The notes under the pieces: model-generated
Databases searched by the model: none
Told to the model about the DNA's origin: nothing
Seen by the model: the letters and a program-made list of their open reading frames with translations, nothing else
Assembly: GCA_036346355.1 (NCBI GenBank)
Contig: CM070570.1
Location: 49,677,592 to 49,741,591 of the forward strand
Source: Rhipidocladum racemiflorum
Lineage: Eukaryota; Streptophyta; Magnoliopsida; Poales; Poaceae
Length of the DNA stretch: 64,000 nucleotides
Direction: 5' to 3'
Part shown: piece by piece, positions 21,701-31,899 of the stretch
How positions within the stretch are numbered: the stretch's first letter is position 1
How the letters are laid out: every line of letters starts with the position of its first letter
Translations under genes and position numbers: made by a program

Positions 21701-24663
21701 GAAGCCGAGGCCCCTATTTAATGCGCCGCCGCCGCCACCGTGTAGCCCTCTTCCGTGCGCACCCGTAGCCCTCACTCACCGAGGTCAAGCCGCCGTGGTC
21801 GCGCCGCAATCGCTCGCCGTAGTTGGTCTTGCGTTCCGCCGCGGTTCTCTGTTGTTTCCGCCGCCGTCCGCCATCCTCCGCCGTCACCGAGCCCAGATCC
21901 GGAACCGCAAGGACAAGACGCGTCGGGAGGTACCACCCACATCGCCGGAATCACGCTCAAACACCGTTGGGCGTTTCGTCGTCTTCGTCTTCGGTGACCT
22001 CGCTCCGCTGCACGCCATCGCCGACTCGGGAAGCATCTCAGCCGTCGGATCTCCATCGCAAGGCCCAGATTCGTCCACGTCGCCGAAGGTAATTTTTTCC
22101 ACATTGCAGTTTTAGATCCGTTTCCAACCTTTGGATCTGGATCCAACGGTTTAGATCACGCCACGTAGCCGTAACCGCACCGTGCTTGCATAGATCTCAG
22201 CCGTTAGATCTAGATCGTACGGCTAGGGTTAACCCACGTTGTAGCATTAGATCGGATCTCGACCGTCCGATCAAGATCGAACGGTCCAGATCAATCGGGT
22301 TGTTTCCAAACGCGTGAGGTTAGATCTGATCTGGACCGTTGATTTTCAAATCAACGGCCCAGATCGTGCCGTGTGTCCGGTAGTTGGACCGGCGCGGTCG
22401 CCACGATCGGCCGCGATGCGCCGGCTACCGGCGCCACGTGGCGTCGGCGTGGGCCCAGCGTGTCGGCCAGGACGACCAACCGCACCATGGCGTCACCGGC
22501 CCGGCGTCCGCGGTGAACCAGCGTGTCAATGCCGTCAGCCGAGCGTGATGACGTCACCGCTAACGTCATTCGAGTGGTCCACATGTCAGTGAGACATGTT
22601 CCCGTGGGCCGGGTCCACGGTGGACCGAGCCGAGCCGTGCGCGGGGTCCATGGACCCGAGGCGACGTGGCGGCTCCCGATTGGTCCACGTGTCCTGCTGA
22701 CGCAATAAATTGATTTTCCCATAGAAAAATAAATGAATTAATTCAGTTTATTGATTTATTTGAATTTTCAAACTTCAAACGCTTATAACTTTTGCGTTTC
22801 AACTCCGATTTGAGTGGTACAAATTTCTAAATTTTTATAAAAATTGAGATCTACCTAAATATGAATTTTAATTAATTTTTGAATTTGAATTTTTCTCTGT
22901 TTATATTTATTTAATGAATTCTTTAAACTTTAAACAATTATTACTTTTGCATTTAACTCCTATTTGGACGATTCCAGTTTCTAAAAATTTATAAAAATGT
23001 GCTCTCCCTGTTTACGAACTTTTTTTGAAATTTTGGATAAATTTTGTGTACTGTTTTAATTATTCGTTGCTATTGCACGCGTTACGAGTAGACGTTGAAG
23101 TACCCGAAGGCTTCGAAGGTGAAGTGTTGACCCAGGACCCAGTTCAGGACCAAGAACAAGTACTTTTTGAAGGCAAGTTATGCTTTGACCATATTGATCC
23201 GACTTTTGAAATTAATTTAATTTAAATTATTGCATGCTAATTTAATTAGAAATTGTCTAAAGGTATTTTTGGGAATTAGATAAATGCCAAATTGCAGTAT
23301 GACACCTTGACCATTTAATTATGTGCCATGGACCCTTGTCACCCTAGTTGTGGTATATATAGTTGGACATTAGTGAATTACCAACATTGGCTATTTAGAT
23401 CGTTGTAGTATATTGCTTAGACCTGCTACGTGCACACGACATGTTTTTGGACAATCAAATGTTAATATTGACTTAATGAGATATTGAACCTGTTTTTGAG
23501 AAGTATCATGTGTTATGATGATAATGGCATGTGGTGCATGGTAATCAACTGGGTTTGATTAATAGATTTAGACTGGGGCAAGTGGCAAGAATGTTATGGT
23601 GGGCCAGTTGTGGCACCGGGGACGTTATTTTGGTTCTTCGGGTAGTCTTGCCCTGGTCACCCTAAGGACTTAACCTTGCAAGCCTTTGACCTGAGTCAAA
23701 CATGCAACCACATGACCGGGGTGGGACGGTCCTAATTGAGTAAGTTACTAATAACTTGCATATGATACCTCGGGTGTCAACTACACCTTTTGTGTAGCTT
23801 GAATGGGGAGCGTACCAAGGCTACGGCATGGTACCCGTCTAATGGTATGTCGGTCCCATACTTCGCCTCTATTAAGGGAAGGGATGGTGTATAGCAAAAA
23901 CCGGAAAGGTTCACTTGTGTAGTTAGCAGTTGCCGAAAGGCTTTGTTACAATCACTCGCCTTTGTGGTGTTTGGCTGTATCTTGTGGGTAAAGTGCATAA
24001 CCTCTGCAGAATGTAAAATCTATTTGAATAGCCGTGTCCGCGGCATTGGACATTGCTCGGGAATTACAGTCAAGGGTTAGACTTTCATGAAAACAACTTG
24101 GACTTGGAAAGTTTGGTTGGGTTTAATGATGACGTTGATGGAAATGTGGATTAGGAAAGGGAAAGTGCTTATTTAACTCCTGGAAAAGTTATTGATAATA
24201 TATTGTTTCTACCGTTTTCGAATCTACTTATGTTACTTGTCAGATTGATGTTTACTGCAAATGAACCATGAAACATTCCATGTACTAAGCCATGCATGTA
24301 GAATATTAGTTTGCATTCTGTGCATGACTTGTTGAGTACCAAGTACTCACTCTTGCCACAAAACAACTCTAACTAGGGAGCGAGCCCAGTCAGTTGCCTG
24401 TGGTATACTGGATGGCGCCACGAAGTTATCTTATTTTTCCACTACTGTTATTTCTCTTTCAATAAGTTTTCGCCCTGCGAGGCGTATATTTGTAACTTGA
24501 CCTTAAGGTCGAGCAACCAGTTTGGTTAACTAATTAAAGTACTTTATTATTTCGTTGAGTATGATTGTGATATTTACCAATGTTGAGACTGTGTGCACTA
24601 GCGTGATCCTGGACTAGTGCTGAATACACAGAGGGTCCGGATTTGCAAATTCGGGTCCCGACA
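21701..24663 (+). mobile_element. Chromo-2 LTR (right part), diverged relative of Chromo-1 LTR, cut by the CACTA element
   Basis: It aligns by eye with Chromo-1 LTR from just upstream of the TATA box (GCCGAGG, CTATTTAATG at 21714) to the LTR end (TTTGCAAATTCGGGTCCCGACA at 24642-24663). It keeps the GC-rich zone, a GT donor (22089), the conserved mini-ORF (23077-23223), the long intron-like zone and AAGTACTCACTCTTGCC at 24340. The third-exon segment is absent. Its left part must lie beyond the CACTA, outside the window. Whether it is a solo LTR or part of a full element is unknown. Confidence 0.85.
23092..23172 (+). other. Chromo-2 copy of conserved LTR mini-ORF / putative exon 2
   Basis: It reads VEVPEGFEGEVLTQDPV then QDQEQVLFE, continuing as GKLCFDHIDP to a TAA at 23223-23225. 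It keeps the GAAG|GCAAGT donor-like site. Over the 43 codons from HALRVD to HIDP, I count 11 codons with synonymous third-base changes versus Chromo-1. Only one codon is replaced (T to V), and there are no indels. Confidence 0.55.
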
Positions 24664-25011
24664 TCTTTCCCTTTGCGATGAACTTCGCAACATCCTCGAT
24701 AACACACCGCCACTTCCTCTAGCCCCTCTAGAGGTGCCACTACCTCCACCGTACTCATACCTGCCACCTGCCCGATTGATAAATTCTGCCTCCGCCTTGG
24801 AGGCAGCCATAGCATGCTGCAGTTGGTCCTCCTCGTCGACATCACCCGTGTACTCTGAATATGCACTTTTCCTAGGTGGGGAAGCTGCAGCTGCTACTTC
24901 CTTTCGAAGCCTCTCCTCTGTCTTTCCCTTCCTCTTATCCTTCATCCTGTCTAGGTCGCGCTGAAAGTACTCGCGAACATCTCTAGGAACTTGATTGCAA
25001 TGGACAACATT

Positions 25012-25019
25012 CTTACCGT
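25012..25019 (+). repeat. 8-bp target duplication, left copy (hAT MITE)
   Basis: CTTACCGT here is matched exactly at 25480-25487. Confidence 0.92.
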
Positions 25020-25479
25020 TAGGGATGGCAACGGGTCCGGGTCCCTCCGGGTCCAACCTCCGTGGACCGGACCGAGATTCAATTCGGACCGACCAGGACC
25101 GAAATCGATCCACGGTCCAATCTCGGACCCGGACCCGAACCCGTTATTTGAGGTTTGCATGCATGAGGTCATTGAGATATTCAAATAAAATGGAAAAAAT
25201 TTAGCTAGAATGGGGTTTGAAGACAAGACCTCTTGATTCAATAACATGGTTCCCTCCATTGAGCTATGATGTGACTTGTGACAAGGGTGCATACTAATCT
25301 ATTTTAAGTTCACCTCACCTTCTACCTAGAGTCGGGTCCTGGTCTGGGTACCCACGGGTCCAACATGAGACCCGGACCCGAACTAATATACCCGTGGGTC
25401 CGAATTTGGACCCGAACCCGGACCCGTCGGGTCGGGTACCCGCGGGTACCCGGACCCAAGGGTATTTTTGCCATCCCTA
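25020..25479 (+). mobile_element. Non-autonomous hAT MITE (460 bp)
   Basis: The terminal inverted repeats are TAGGGATGGCAA at the left and TTGCCATCCCTA at the right. The flanking duplication is 8 bp (CTTACCGT), the hAT signature. Both ends are dense in GGGTCC/GGACCC motifs, the expected subterminal binding repeats. The middle is unique AT-rich DNA, with no transposase. It is inserted in the BED-finger exon of a hAT transposase gene. Confidence 0.93.
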
Positions 25480-25487
25480 CTTACCGT
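25480..25487 (+). repeat. 8-bp target duplication, right copy (hAT MITE)
   Basis: CTTACCGT, identical to 25012-25019. Confidence 0.92.
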
Positions 25488-25929
25488 GCCCCGCCAAGTG
25501 GTGCTTCAGTCGGGTTGCACCCCCTCCTTTCTTCTCTTGGTGACAGTACTTGCATCGAAATCCAGTCCCGATCTTATCGCCGTGCTCCCACACAACGTCC
25601 CCTTGGTCTGACATCTGCTAATGTGCAACAACATGCATTTTACATAATGTACATATATCCAACTGATAATGCTTGACAATATATTGGATATTTTCTAAAT
25701 TGTAATGCATGCATCCATGTGCAACAAGTAATCAACATACATATTAGGAATGAATACATCTAAATACTTCCCGTCCATGCATATTTGATTTAAAATTCAA
25801 TAATCTGTGAGTTAATCTATTCTTTTGCATCAACAGTTATTGGGCACAAATGAAGTAACTACATACTGTAATTTGCAACAATAAGACTTAAAGCACATAC
25901 TGCAAACTACAAAAACTTACAGAGCTTTG

Positions 25930-26380
25930 ACTTGCCGAAAATCCCCACTTTTCTATCGAAAATCGCCGCCATGGCGAGGAAAATCGTTGCCGCGGAGGAG
26001 AAAATCGCTATCGCGGCGTCGAAAATCGTCACCGACGATGGATCTGGTGGCGTGACGATAATATCTACTGTGGCGACGAAAATCATTGCCGCGGCGAGGA
26101 TAATCGCCGTTGCCGATGTATCTGTTGCCACTTCCGAAAATCGCCGTCGCGGAGGAGAAAATCACTACCGCGGCGTCGGAAATCGTCACCGACGATGGAT
26201 CTGGTGGCGTCCCGATAATCGCTGCCGCGGCGTGGATAATCGCTATCGCGTCGACGAAAATCGCTGCCGCGACGAGGATAATCGCCGCTGCCGCTGGATC
26301 TGTTGCCGCTTCCGAAAATCACCGCCGTGGCCTCGAAAATCGCCACCGTGGGCTCGAAAATCGCTGCTATGGTAGCGAAA
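25930..26380 (+). repeat. GC-rich degenerate minisatellite (GAAAATCGCCGCCGCGG-type)
   Basis: About two dozen variants of an 18-24-bp unit (CGAAAATCGCCGCCRYGGCG and ATAATCGCCGCYGCGGCGA) follow one another. They include two longer units around GTCACCGACGATGGATCTGG (26020 and 26185). The frame is open for 147 codons as KIAA/ENRR-type repeats because unit lengths are mostly multiples of three. Low-complexity coding potential alone does not make it a gene; no ortholog is recognised. Confidence 0.7.
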
Positions 26381-27817
26381 AATGGGGGCACTTCGCTGGA
26401 TCTGGCCGGATGTTTGGGGAAAATGGTTTGGCTTGTGTCCGGGAGTTTGATTCCCTGGTGGGAGAAGCCAGATAGACCATTAAAAATGTGCAAAAGCTTG
26501 GTGGGTCAAATGGGCCAAATACTGTACAACCCATACTATTCACTATTTTTCATTTTCTATTTTGTAATTTTGTAATTTGATTTAAAAGGTCTGTCAAATT
26601 CAATTTTTTTTAAAAAAAATTCATCTCAGATGCCACAAAGATATTAACACTAATTTTAGAAAATTTCTGGATAATTTTTTCTTCAAATTTTACATATTTT
26701 TTGAATTTGAATTTGAAATTCCTCAGTTTGCCACTCGGTAAAGCATTTCGGCCGCCGTCGATATAGCGATAATCGGCGATAATCGCGCGATTATCGTCGA
26801 TAAATGGAACCCTGCTCAAACTCGATGATAAGTTAACGAGCTAAGCAATTGGCCAAACAAGTTCATAAAAAGTCGAGTTCGAGCGACTCGCAATCTTCCA
26901 GCTTTGCCATCAGCCTAATTGCTAGGACATGGACGGCCGCCTCACTGCCGCCCGTCCTCATCTCTTCCGATGGTTTTGCCCACATTTATCGCCACAACCA
27001 TGGCAACATCAACGTTCTCAACATCCTACAGCTCCTTGTCCTCTCAAACCAACTCCACGCAGAGATTCCCATCAAGAAATCAACTCGCAGGCAGAAATCA
27101 TTCGATCAAGCACCAAATCACCCCCACAAGAAATCAAATTACTCTATCCGAAGAGCCAAATCTGTTCACTCCCGTAAATCTGAAGCACCAAGTTAACCTA
27201 CGCACCTGCATGTTTTTCCCCAAAGGGGGCCGCCGCTACCCCTCCATTCCCGGCCCGTCGCAACTGCTGACGTCCCGCTTCGCACATACCCTCCATCTGA
27301 AGCAGGAATCGGACACCAGGGCAGGGCCAAAATGTCGCCGCCGCCGAGATTACTACGGCCAAAGGGCCCGCTTAGAAGGGGGAGGTGGAGGACTCCATGG
27401 GCAGGATGTGGCTGGAGTCGAGCAGTAAGGGCAAGCGGCAGCGCGGCGCTCACGAGCGGAGACGATCGCGAGAAGGTCAGAGGATGGATTCCACAAAAAT
27501 GACGTGGGAGGAATGAAAATGATAGGCGGGAGAAAAGAATTTGAGCCTGTTGTATTTTGCTTCCTCTGTCCAGGTTTGTATGGCGTATTTTTTGAAGATC
27601 ATATTTTACATTTTAATATAAAATTAGCATGATGTTCATTTTATACTCTAATAGATATTCAGCTTTACTTTATATTCTACTTTATATTTTTTTTACTATG
27701 CATGCATTGAATACAGTGTTTAGAGATAATAATTATGGCAGTTCAGTCATTTTCAACATCTTCTTAGTTTGTGTGCCAAAAGAAAATACACCCTATAAAC
27801 TTGTATGGAGAGATTAT
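26381..27817. other. Unassigned stretch
   Basis: 26480-26740 is AT-rich with no motif. 26762-26805 holds a palindromic patch of GATAATCG/CGATTATC units. 26880-27480 is GC-richer. On the minus strand an ORF from 27453 to 27193 (86 codons, MSAALPLALTARLQ) ends near GCAG|GTGCGTAGG, which could be a splice donor; I do not recognise the product. 27540-27817 is AT-rich with nothing recognisable. Confidence 0.4.
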
Positions 27818-29129
27818 TGTAACAGCTCACATTTTCGTGCCTTTGAAAAGTTTTAAAAATAAATTTAACCATTTGGATTTTCTCAAATTAAAGAAAGCTT
27901 AATTGGAATTTTTCTAAAAAAAATATTTAATTTGACTAATGTATACATCAAATAAAAATAATCCAATTTTACGTGGTTCCTTGTGTTGCAATGATTTTTT
28001 TTGAGAGTTTTTGGAGCTCATTTGCTTTTTATTTGAATTTTTAGTATTTTGCTAAAAAAAATATTTAATTTGACTAATGTATACATCAAATAAAACTAAT
28101 CCAGTTTTAGGGGGTTCCTTGTGTTGCAATGATTTTTTTGAGAGTTTTTGGAGCTCATTTGCTTTTTATTTGAATTTTTAGTATTTTATTTAATTCGTAA
28201 ATCCTTCGTAATTTCGAAAATCTCTATTGAGCCGAATTGCTTCGGAAGGCCTATTTTCTCTTCTGAACCGCCAGCCTGCTCAGCACTCTCCGCGGTCCTC
28301 CTCCCCAATCCAACCCTGTGCGCGACCCCAATCTAGCTCCATCGTGCGCAAGCATCATCTCGCCCACTCGCGCGAATCCTAACCCTAACCGTAGCCATAA
28401 TGTAGTGGCGGTGTGCCGCCTTTTTGGAGTTCGTGCCCTACATGTCTCCCCGTGCTATAATTGCCCCGGGTGAACCTCGAAACGTGTGCCTCGTACTCCA
28501 TCGGCCTCGAAGCCCTAATCGCCTTCGCCGAAAACCTCACCGTTGTGTCATGTGAGCTTGCCAAAGTTGTGGAGCACCACCGCACCATTGAAGCTCTTCT
28601 AAAGCTTTTCTCCATCATTGATCTCCTCCATCGATCGGTGAGTCCATTCCCTCGCCAACCCCTCCATTGGCCTCATTGTGTCATGCACATCTGGGTTGCA
28701 CTGTCACCCAATCCTGATCCGTCACCCCATCGCCTAGCCTCACCATCTTCTTTCCTGATAGCTGAACTGCCACTGTTTCCTTCATCGAGTTGTCTTCTCC
28801 GATGACCATATGGCTGTGTACACCACTGCGTGTGATAGACGTCACATCCATGGCCAGATGCACTCTACCGAGCCCTAAGCCACGTCGCCCCGTGCTGTTG
28901 AGTTGCCGGTCGAAGCCTTGTCATCGCTAGAGCCGAGCCCATGATGTCATCTGCCACATCAGCCCTAGCCTCCGATGTGTTGCCTGGTCAATAGCCACGT
29001 GGCAACCTCGAAACCTAGATAAAATATTGAGTCCATGACATGCGGGCCGCACAAGTCATACGCCCTATTCCATGAACCCGGTCCACCTTGGAAAGGGAAA
29101 TCCTGTGGACTTGGTTTATAGACCATGGT
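27818..29129 (+). mobile_element. Chromo-4: 5' part of a Chromo-1-like LTR (fragment)
   Basis: It begins TGTAACAGCTCACATTTTCG, resembling TGTAACACCCCAAAATTTTG of Chromo-1. It has the same order of zones: AT-rich U3, GC-rich zone (28240-28640) ending in CGATCG|GTGAGTCC (GT 28638), then CCACGTGGCA-containing sequence (28994). There is no 3' LTR end in this orientation; at 29130 an inverted LTR end begins. Similarity is by eye and weak in the U3. Contains a 138-bp tandem duplication. Confidence 0.45.
27914..28187 (+). repeat. 138-bp tandem duplication, two copies
   Basis: CTAAAAAAAATATTTAATTT begins both units (27914 and 28052). Both contain CCTTGTGTTGCAATGATTTT and GAGCTCATTTGCTTTTTATT. The copies differ by only a few bases. 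Confidence 0.9.
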
Positions 29130-29485
29130 TGACAGGACTCGAATATGCAAATTCGGACCCTCTATGTATTCTGCACTAGTCTAAGATACTGCCAGTGCAT
29201 ACAATCTCAACATAGATGAATATCACATCAGACACAACGAAAATATAATAGAAAACTTCATATATTAAATATAACCTGTTGAACGACCTTATAGTAAACC
29301 TTACAAGAATACACCTCGCAGGGCTTAGACTAGGAAATAAATAAAGCTGCAGCGGAAATAAATAGTTCGTAGTAACCCTTCAATTTGCTATAGCCAACTA
29401 ACAAGGTTTGTACCCTAATTGATTATCTTCTCCTAGTACTCCTAAAAAACTGGAGTAGACTCCTCTTCAACTTGTAAGTTCAAAC
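29130..29485 (-). mobile_element. Chromo-3: inverted 3' end of a Chromo-1-like LTR (fragment)
   Basis: Read on the minus strand it matches the last ~350 bp of the Chromo-1/2 LTRs. It has the putative third exon after an AG acceptor (minus strand from 29470: (V)EEESTPVF then stop), GCCCTGCGAGGTGTATTC, and CATAGAGGGTCCGAATTTGC near the LTR terminus (TGACAGG at 29130). It could be the inverted other end of Chromo-4. Confidence 0.7.
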
Positions 29486-29563
29486 TCCATTGGTTTTAGT
29501 GATTAGTTTTAGATTAATGCTTAATTCTTCTTTAATGACAAATCTAACATTTAATGAGACTAA

Positions 29564-29828
29564 GGCCCCGTTTGGCATGGTTCCAGATTCTAGTAGAAAC
29601 GGAAACGGTTCCAGATTCTTGGTAGAAACATTTCAGGTAGAATCAGAATCACTTTCTATAAAACGTTTTGTACAGTTCCAGATTCTAGTAGAAACTAGTG
29701 AAACGGGGTTGAGGGTGATTCAGCCACGGCATGGAAAAAGAAGAAACGTTCCGAGTTTTAGCCCGTTTGGCTGGGTTTCTCCTAGATTCTAGTAGAAATA
29801 GCTCAGTTCCAAGTTGCCAAACGGGGCC
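29564..29828 (+). mobile_element. Tourist-like MITE (PIF/Harbinger type), 265 bp
   Basis: The inverted ends are GGCCCCGTTTGGCA and TGCCAAACGGGGCC. They are flanked by TAA on both sides (29561-29563 and 29829-29831), the 3-bp duplication expected for PIF/Harbinger elements. CAGATTCTAGTAGAAAC-type units occur four times inside. No coding capacity. Confidence 0.8.
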
Positions 29829-29831
29829 TAA

Positions 29832-30294
29832 TATGTTTATTGAGCTTATTGTTAGTAGTATCACAATTTGGATGGAAAATAGAAAACCTAAGGTATGCAT
29901 TGTATTCTTGCTTATAATCTATTACATACTTAAGAGTCAAGTTAATTATGAATTCTTCCATTGTTTTAACCTAAAAAATGTGCACTATAGTTCTCGATCC
30001 TTCCATATATTACATGGATGCACATATCTAGGGGGAGTTTATAGTTTAACCTGATGTTTCAATAGTATTGATTTATTTCTTCACTCCATATATTAATGAT
30101 CGATATTTTGAAACTAATCCTTCAGTATATAATTAACTTGCATAGTTGTAGTGTACTCATGGTATTGTAGGATAAACTCCAATGCCATCTAAATTGAATA
30201 TGTGCATATTGTTTTCAATTCAATTATATATATGCACAAATTTATGTGGACTTTATTCTATAGTTGATGGTCTAAAGTATCGATCCATTTCCAT
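29832..30294. other. AT-rich unassigned stretch
   Basis: I see no coding, repeat or motif evidence here beyond AT-rich composition and flanking insertions on both sides. Confidence 0.5.
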
Positions 30295-30299
30295 ATATT

Positions 30300-31894
30300 T
30301 GAAAGTGCATCTAGGCCTCTAAGCATGTTTTGGATGATTAATGAAAAGCGATTAAGGGACTAATGGGTTCAATGAGTTATTGAACAAGTGAAAGTCCCGA
30401 AGCAAAAAAGGATTTACCGACGTTGACGACCCTCAAAAAGCAAAGCAAAGAAACAAGATGTCATATCGATGTAATTTGCATTTTTGTTTGGTCATAGATA
30501 TGTCGTACTATTAAGAGGGATGCAACTTAGTCAATCTAGGACAAGTCTCTATGCTCAGATGAATGCCTACTCAATTTTTGTCAAGAGACACGAGTTGTAA
30601 CACGCACACCGAGTAGTTTCATGTTATGTCCATATCGGATGTTTCGATATTATATCGGAAGTTCCAATGTATCGGATTGTCCGGTGTGAGTGTTTTGTGC
30701 ACTCTCTGGACACATCGGACATTCCGATGTATACATCGGAAGCTTCGAGATGTGTGTTTTAAACACTTAGGGTACTCTCTGGACACTTCGGAAGTTCTGA
30801 TTCTTTTGATCGGATGTTCCGATCCATATAGAATCTGAAAAGGGGTACTATGTGGATAGATCGGAAGTTCCGATATGTGCATCGGACATTCTGATGTTGA
30901 CTTAGAATCGTGTTGAAATTACTTTTCAAAAGTAGCTCTATAGACACATCAGACATTCCGATCGTCAATATCGGAAGTTCTGATGTGTGGTTTTCGACCG
31001 TTTAGACCAGTTGATTTTCTGGAAAATTAGACATATCGGATGTTCCGATGTCCACATTGGAAGTTTCGATATGTGCCTGAGTGGAGGGATAACGGCTAGC
31101 TTTTACCCATTCCTATTTATACCCCTCCACCCCATTAAATGAGTCTAGCTTTTTTGCTGTGGTTTCTTTTGAGCATTTAACACACTTCTTGAGTTGCTCT
31201 TTCTTCCTCTCCTCTTTTATCTTAGTGATCAAATTAAAGAGTAAGGGTTGAACAAGATCTAGAGCTTAGAGCACGAGAGAGACATTCTTGAGCATTAGAG
31301 ATCATCTCCAAGATTGGTTTCAAGTTGCATTCATTACTCTTGGAGGTTGAAGGACTCCTAGATGGCTAAGCGTCACTCACGAGCTTCCGAAGATTGTGGG
31401 TTACCGTGAGAAGTTTGTGAAGGCCGATTTCACCTCCCGAAGGGAAGAAATCAAAAGTAAAACCAAATCTCAAGTGTGACCGAGGTTTGGGAGGAAAGGG
31501 TTGGAATAGACCCGGCTCTATGTGAGCTTCCTTAACGGAGACATAGGATCCCCTTAAGGATCCGAACTCCGGGAACAAATACTCTTGTCTACTAGTTTGA
31601 TTTGCTTCTTGCTCGTGGTGAATCTTGTTCTACTCTCTCCATTAAAGTTCTAATCAGTTACTAGTTGATCCTAATCCTTCACGTTATCTTGCATCAAGTT
31701 GAAGTAGAAGTAATTCGTAGTTTGCTAGATTTCGTTACTCATTCTCAAATTTCAGAACTGATCAGATATTCCGATACTTGGTTGGAAGCTCCGATTATAT
31801 CGGAAGTTCCGATCCCTTTTTCCGCTGCAGTAAATTTCGTTTAAAATTTTAAATAGATAATTCACCCCCCTCTAGGCAATTGTCACATCTTTCA
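30300..31894 (+). mobile_element. Sire-A: solo LTR of a copia/Sirevirus-like element (1.6 kb)
   Basis: It starts TGAAAGTGCATCTAGGC and ends TGTCACATCTTTCA, giving TG...CA ends. The flanking 5 bp are ATATT on both sides (30295-30299 and 31895-31899). It contains CATCGGAAGTTCCGATGT-like palindromic repeats (30630-31080), a TATTTATACCCCTCC TATA region (about 31121) and TTCACCCCCCTCTAGG near its end. The same end structure marks Sire-B. No internal domain or second LTR is present, hence solo LTR. Confidence 0.85.
30630..31080 (+). repeat. Palindromic repeat array in Sire-A LTR (CGGAAGTTCCG type)
   Basis: About a dozen variants of TCGGAAGTTCCGATGT or ATCGGACATTCCGATGT lie upstream of the TATA region. 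The core CGGAANTTCCG is self-complementary. Similar arrays with different cores occur in the other LTRs in this window. Confidence 0.8.
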
Positions 31895-31899
31895 ATATT

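Larger units (their letters stand above)
24664..25614 (-). pseudogene. hAT-type transposase, N-terminal BED-finger region, split by a MITE and truncated
   Basis: On the minus strand an ATG at 25614 opens MSDQGDVVWEHGDKIGTGFR then CKYC, KKGGGATRLKHHLAGHGK, a BED-type zinc finger (CxxC and HH pair) as in plant hAT transposases. The MITE at 25020-25479 interrupts it. Beyond it the protein resumes NVVHCNQVPRDVREYFQRDL, a basic stretch, DEEDQLQHAMAASKAEAEFI and a glycine-rich linker. It stops at 24664, where the Chromo-2 LTR end begins. The ATG follows TTAGCAG, a possible acceptor. The catalytic and dimerisation domains are absent. Confidence 0.8.

Noticed and set aside
26762..26805. GATAATCG/CGATTATC palindrome as a regulatory site or terminator
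   Set aside because: Short self-complementary units of simple sequence with no gene context; nothing supports a function.
27193..27453. Minus-strand 86-codon ORF as a host gene
   Set aside because: No recognised domain, GC-rich context and only one possible donor site. It is left as unassigned.
29564..29828. hAT rather than PIF/Harbinger for the 265-bp MITE
   Set aside because: Flanks show a 3-bp TAA duplication and GGCCCCGTTTGG ends; no 8-bp duplication is present.
30300..31894. Sire-A as a TIR element because both ends carry TGAAAG/CTTTCA
   Set aside because: TG...CA ends, a 5-bp duplication and an LTR-like TATA layout fit a solo LTR better. The inverted match is only about six bases.
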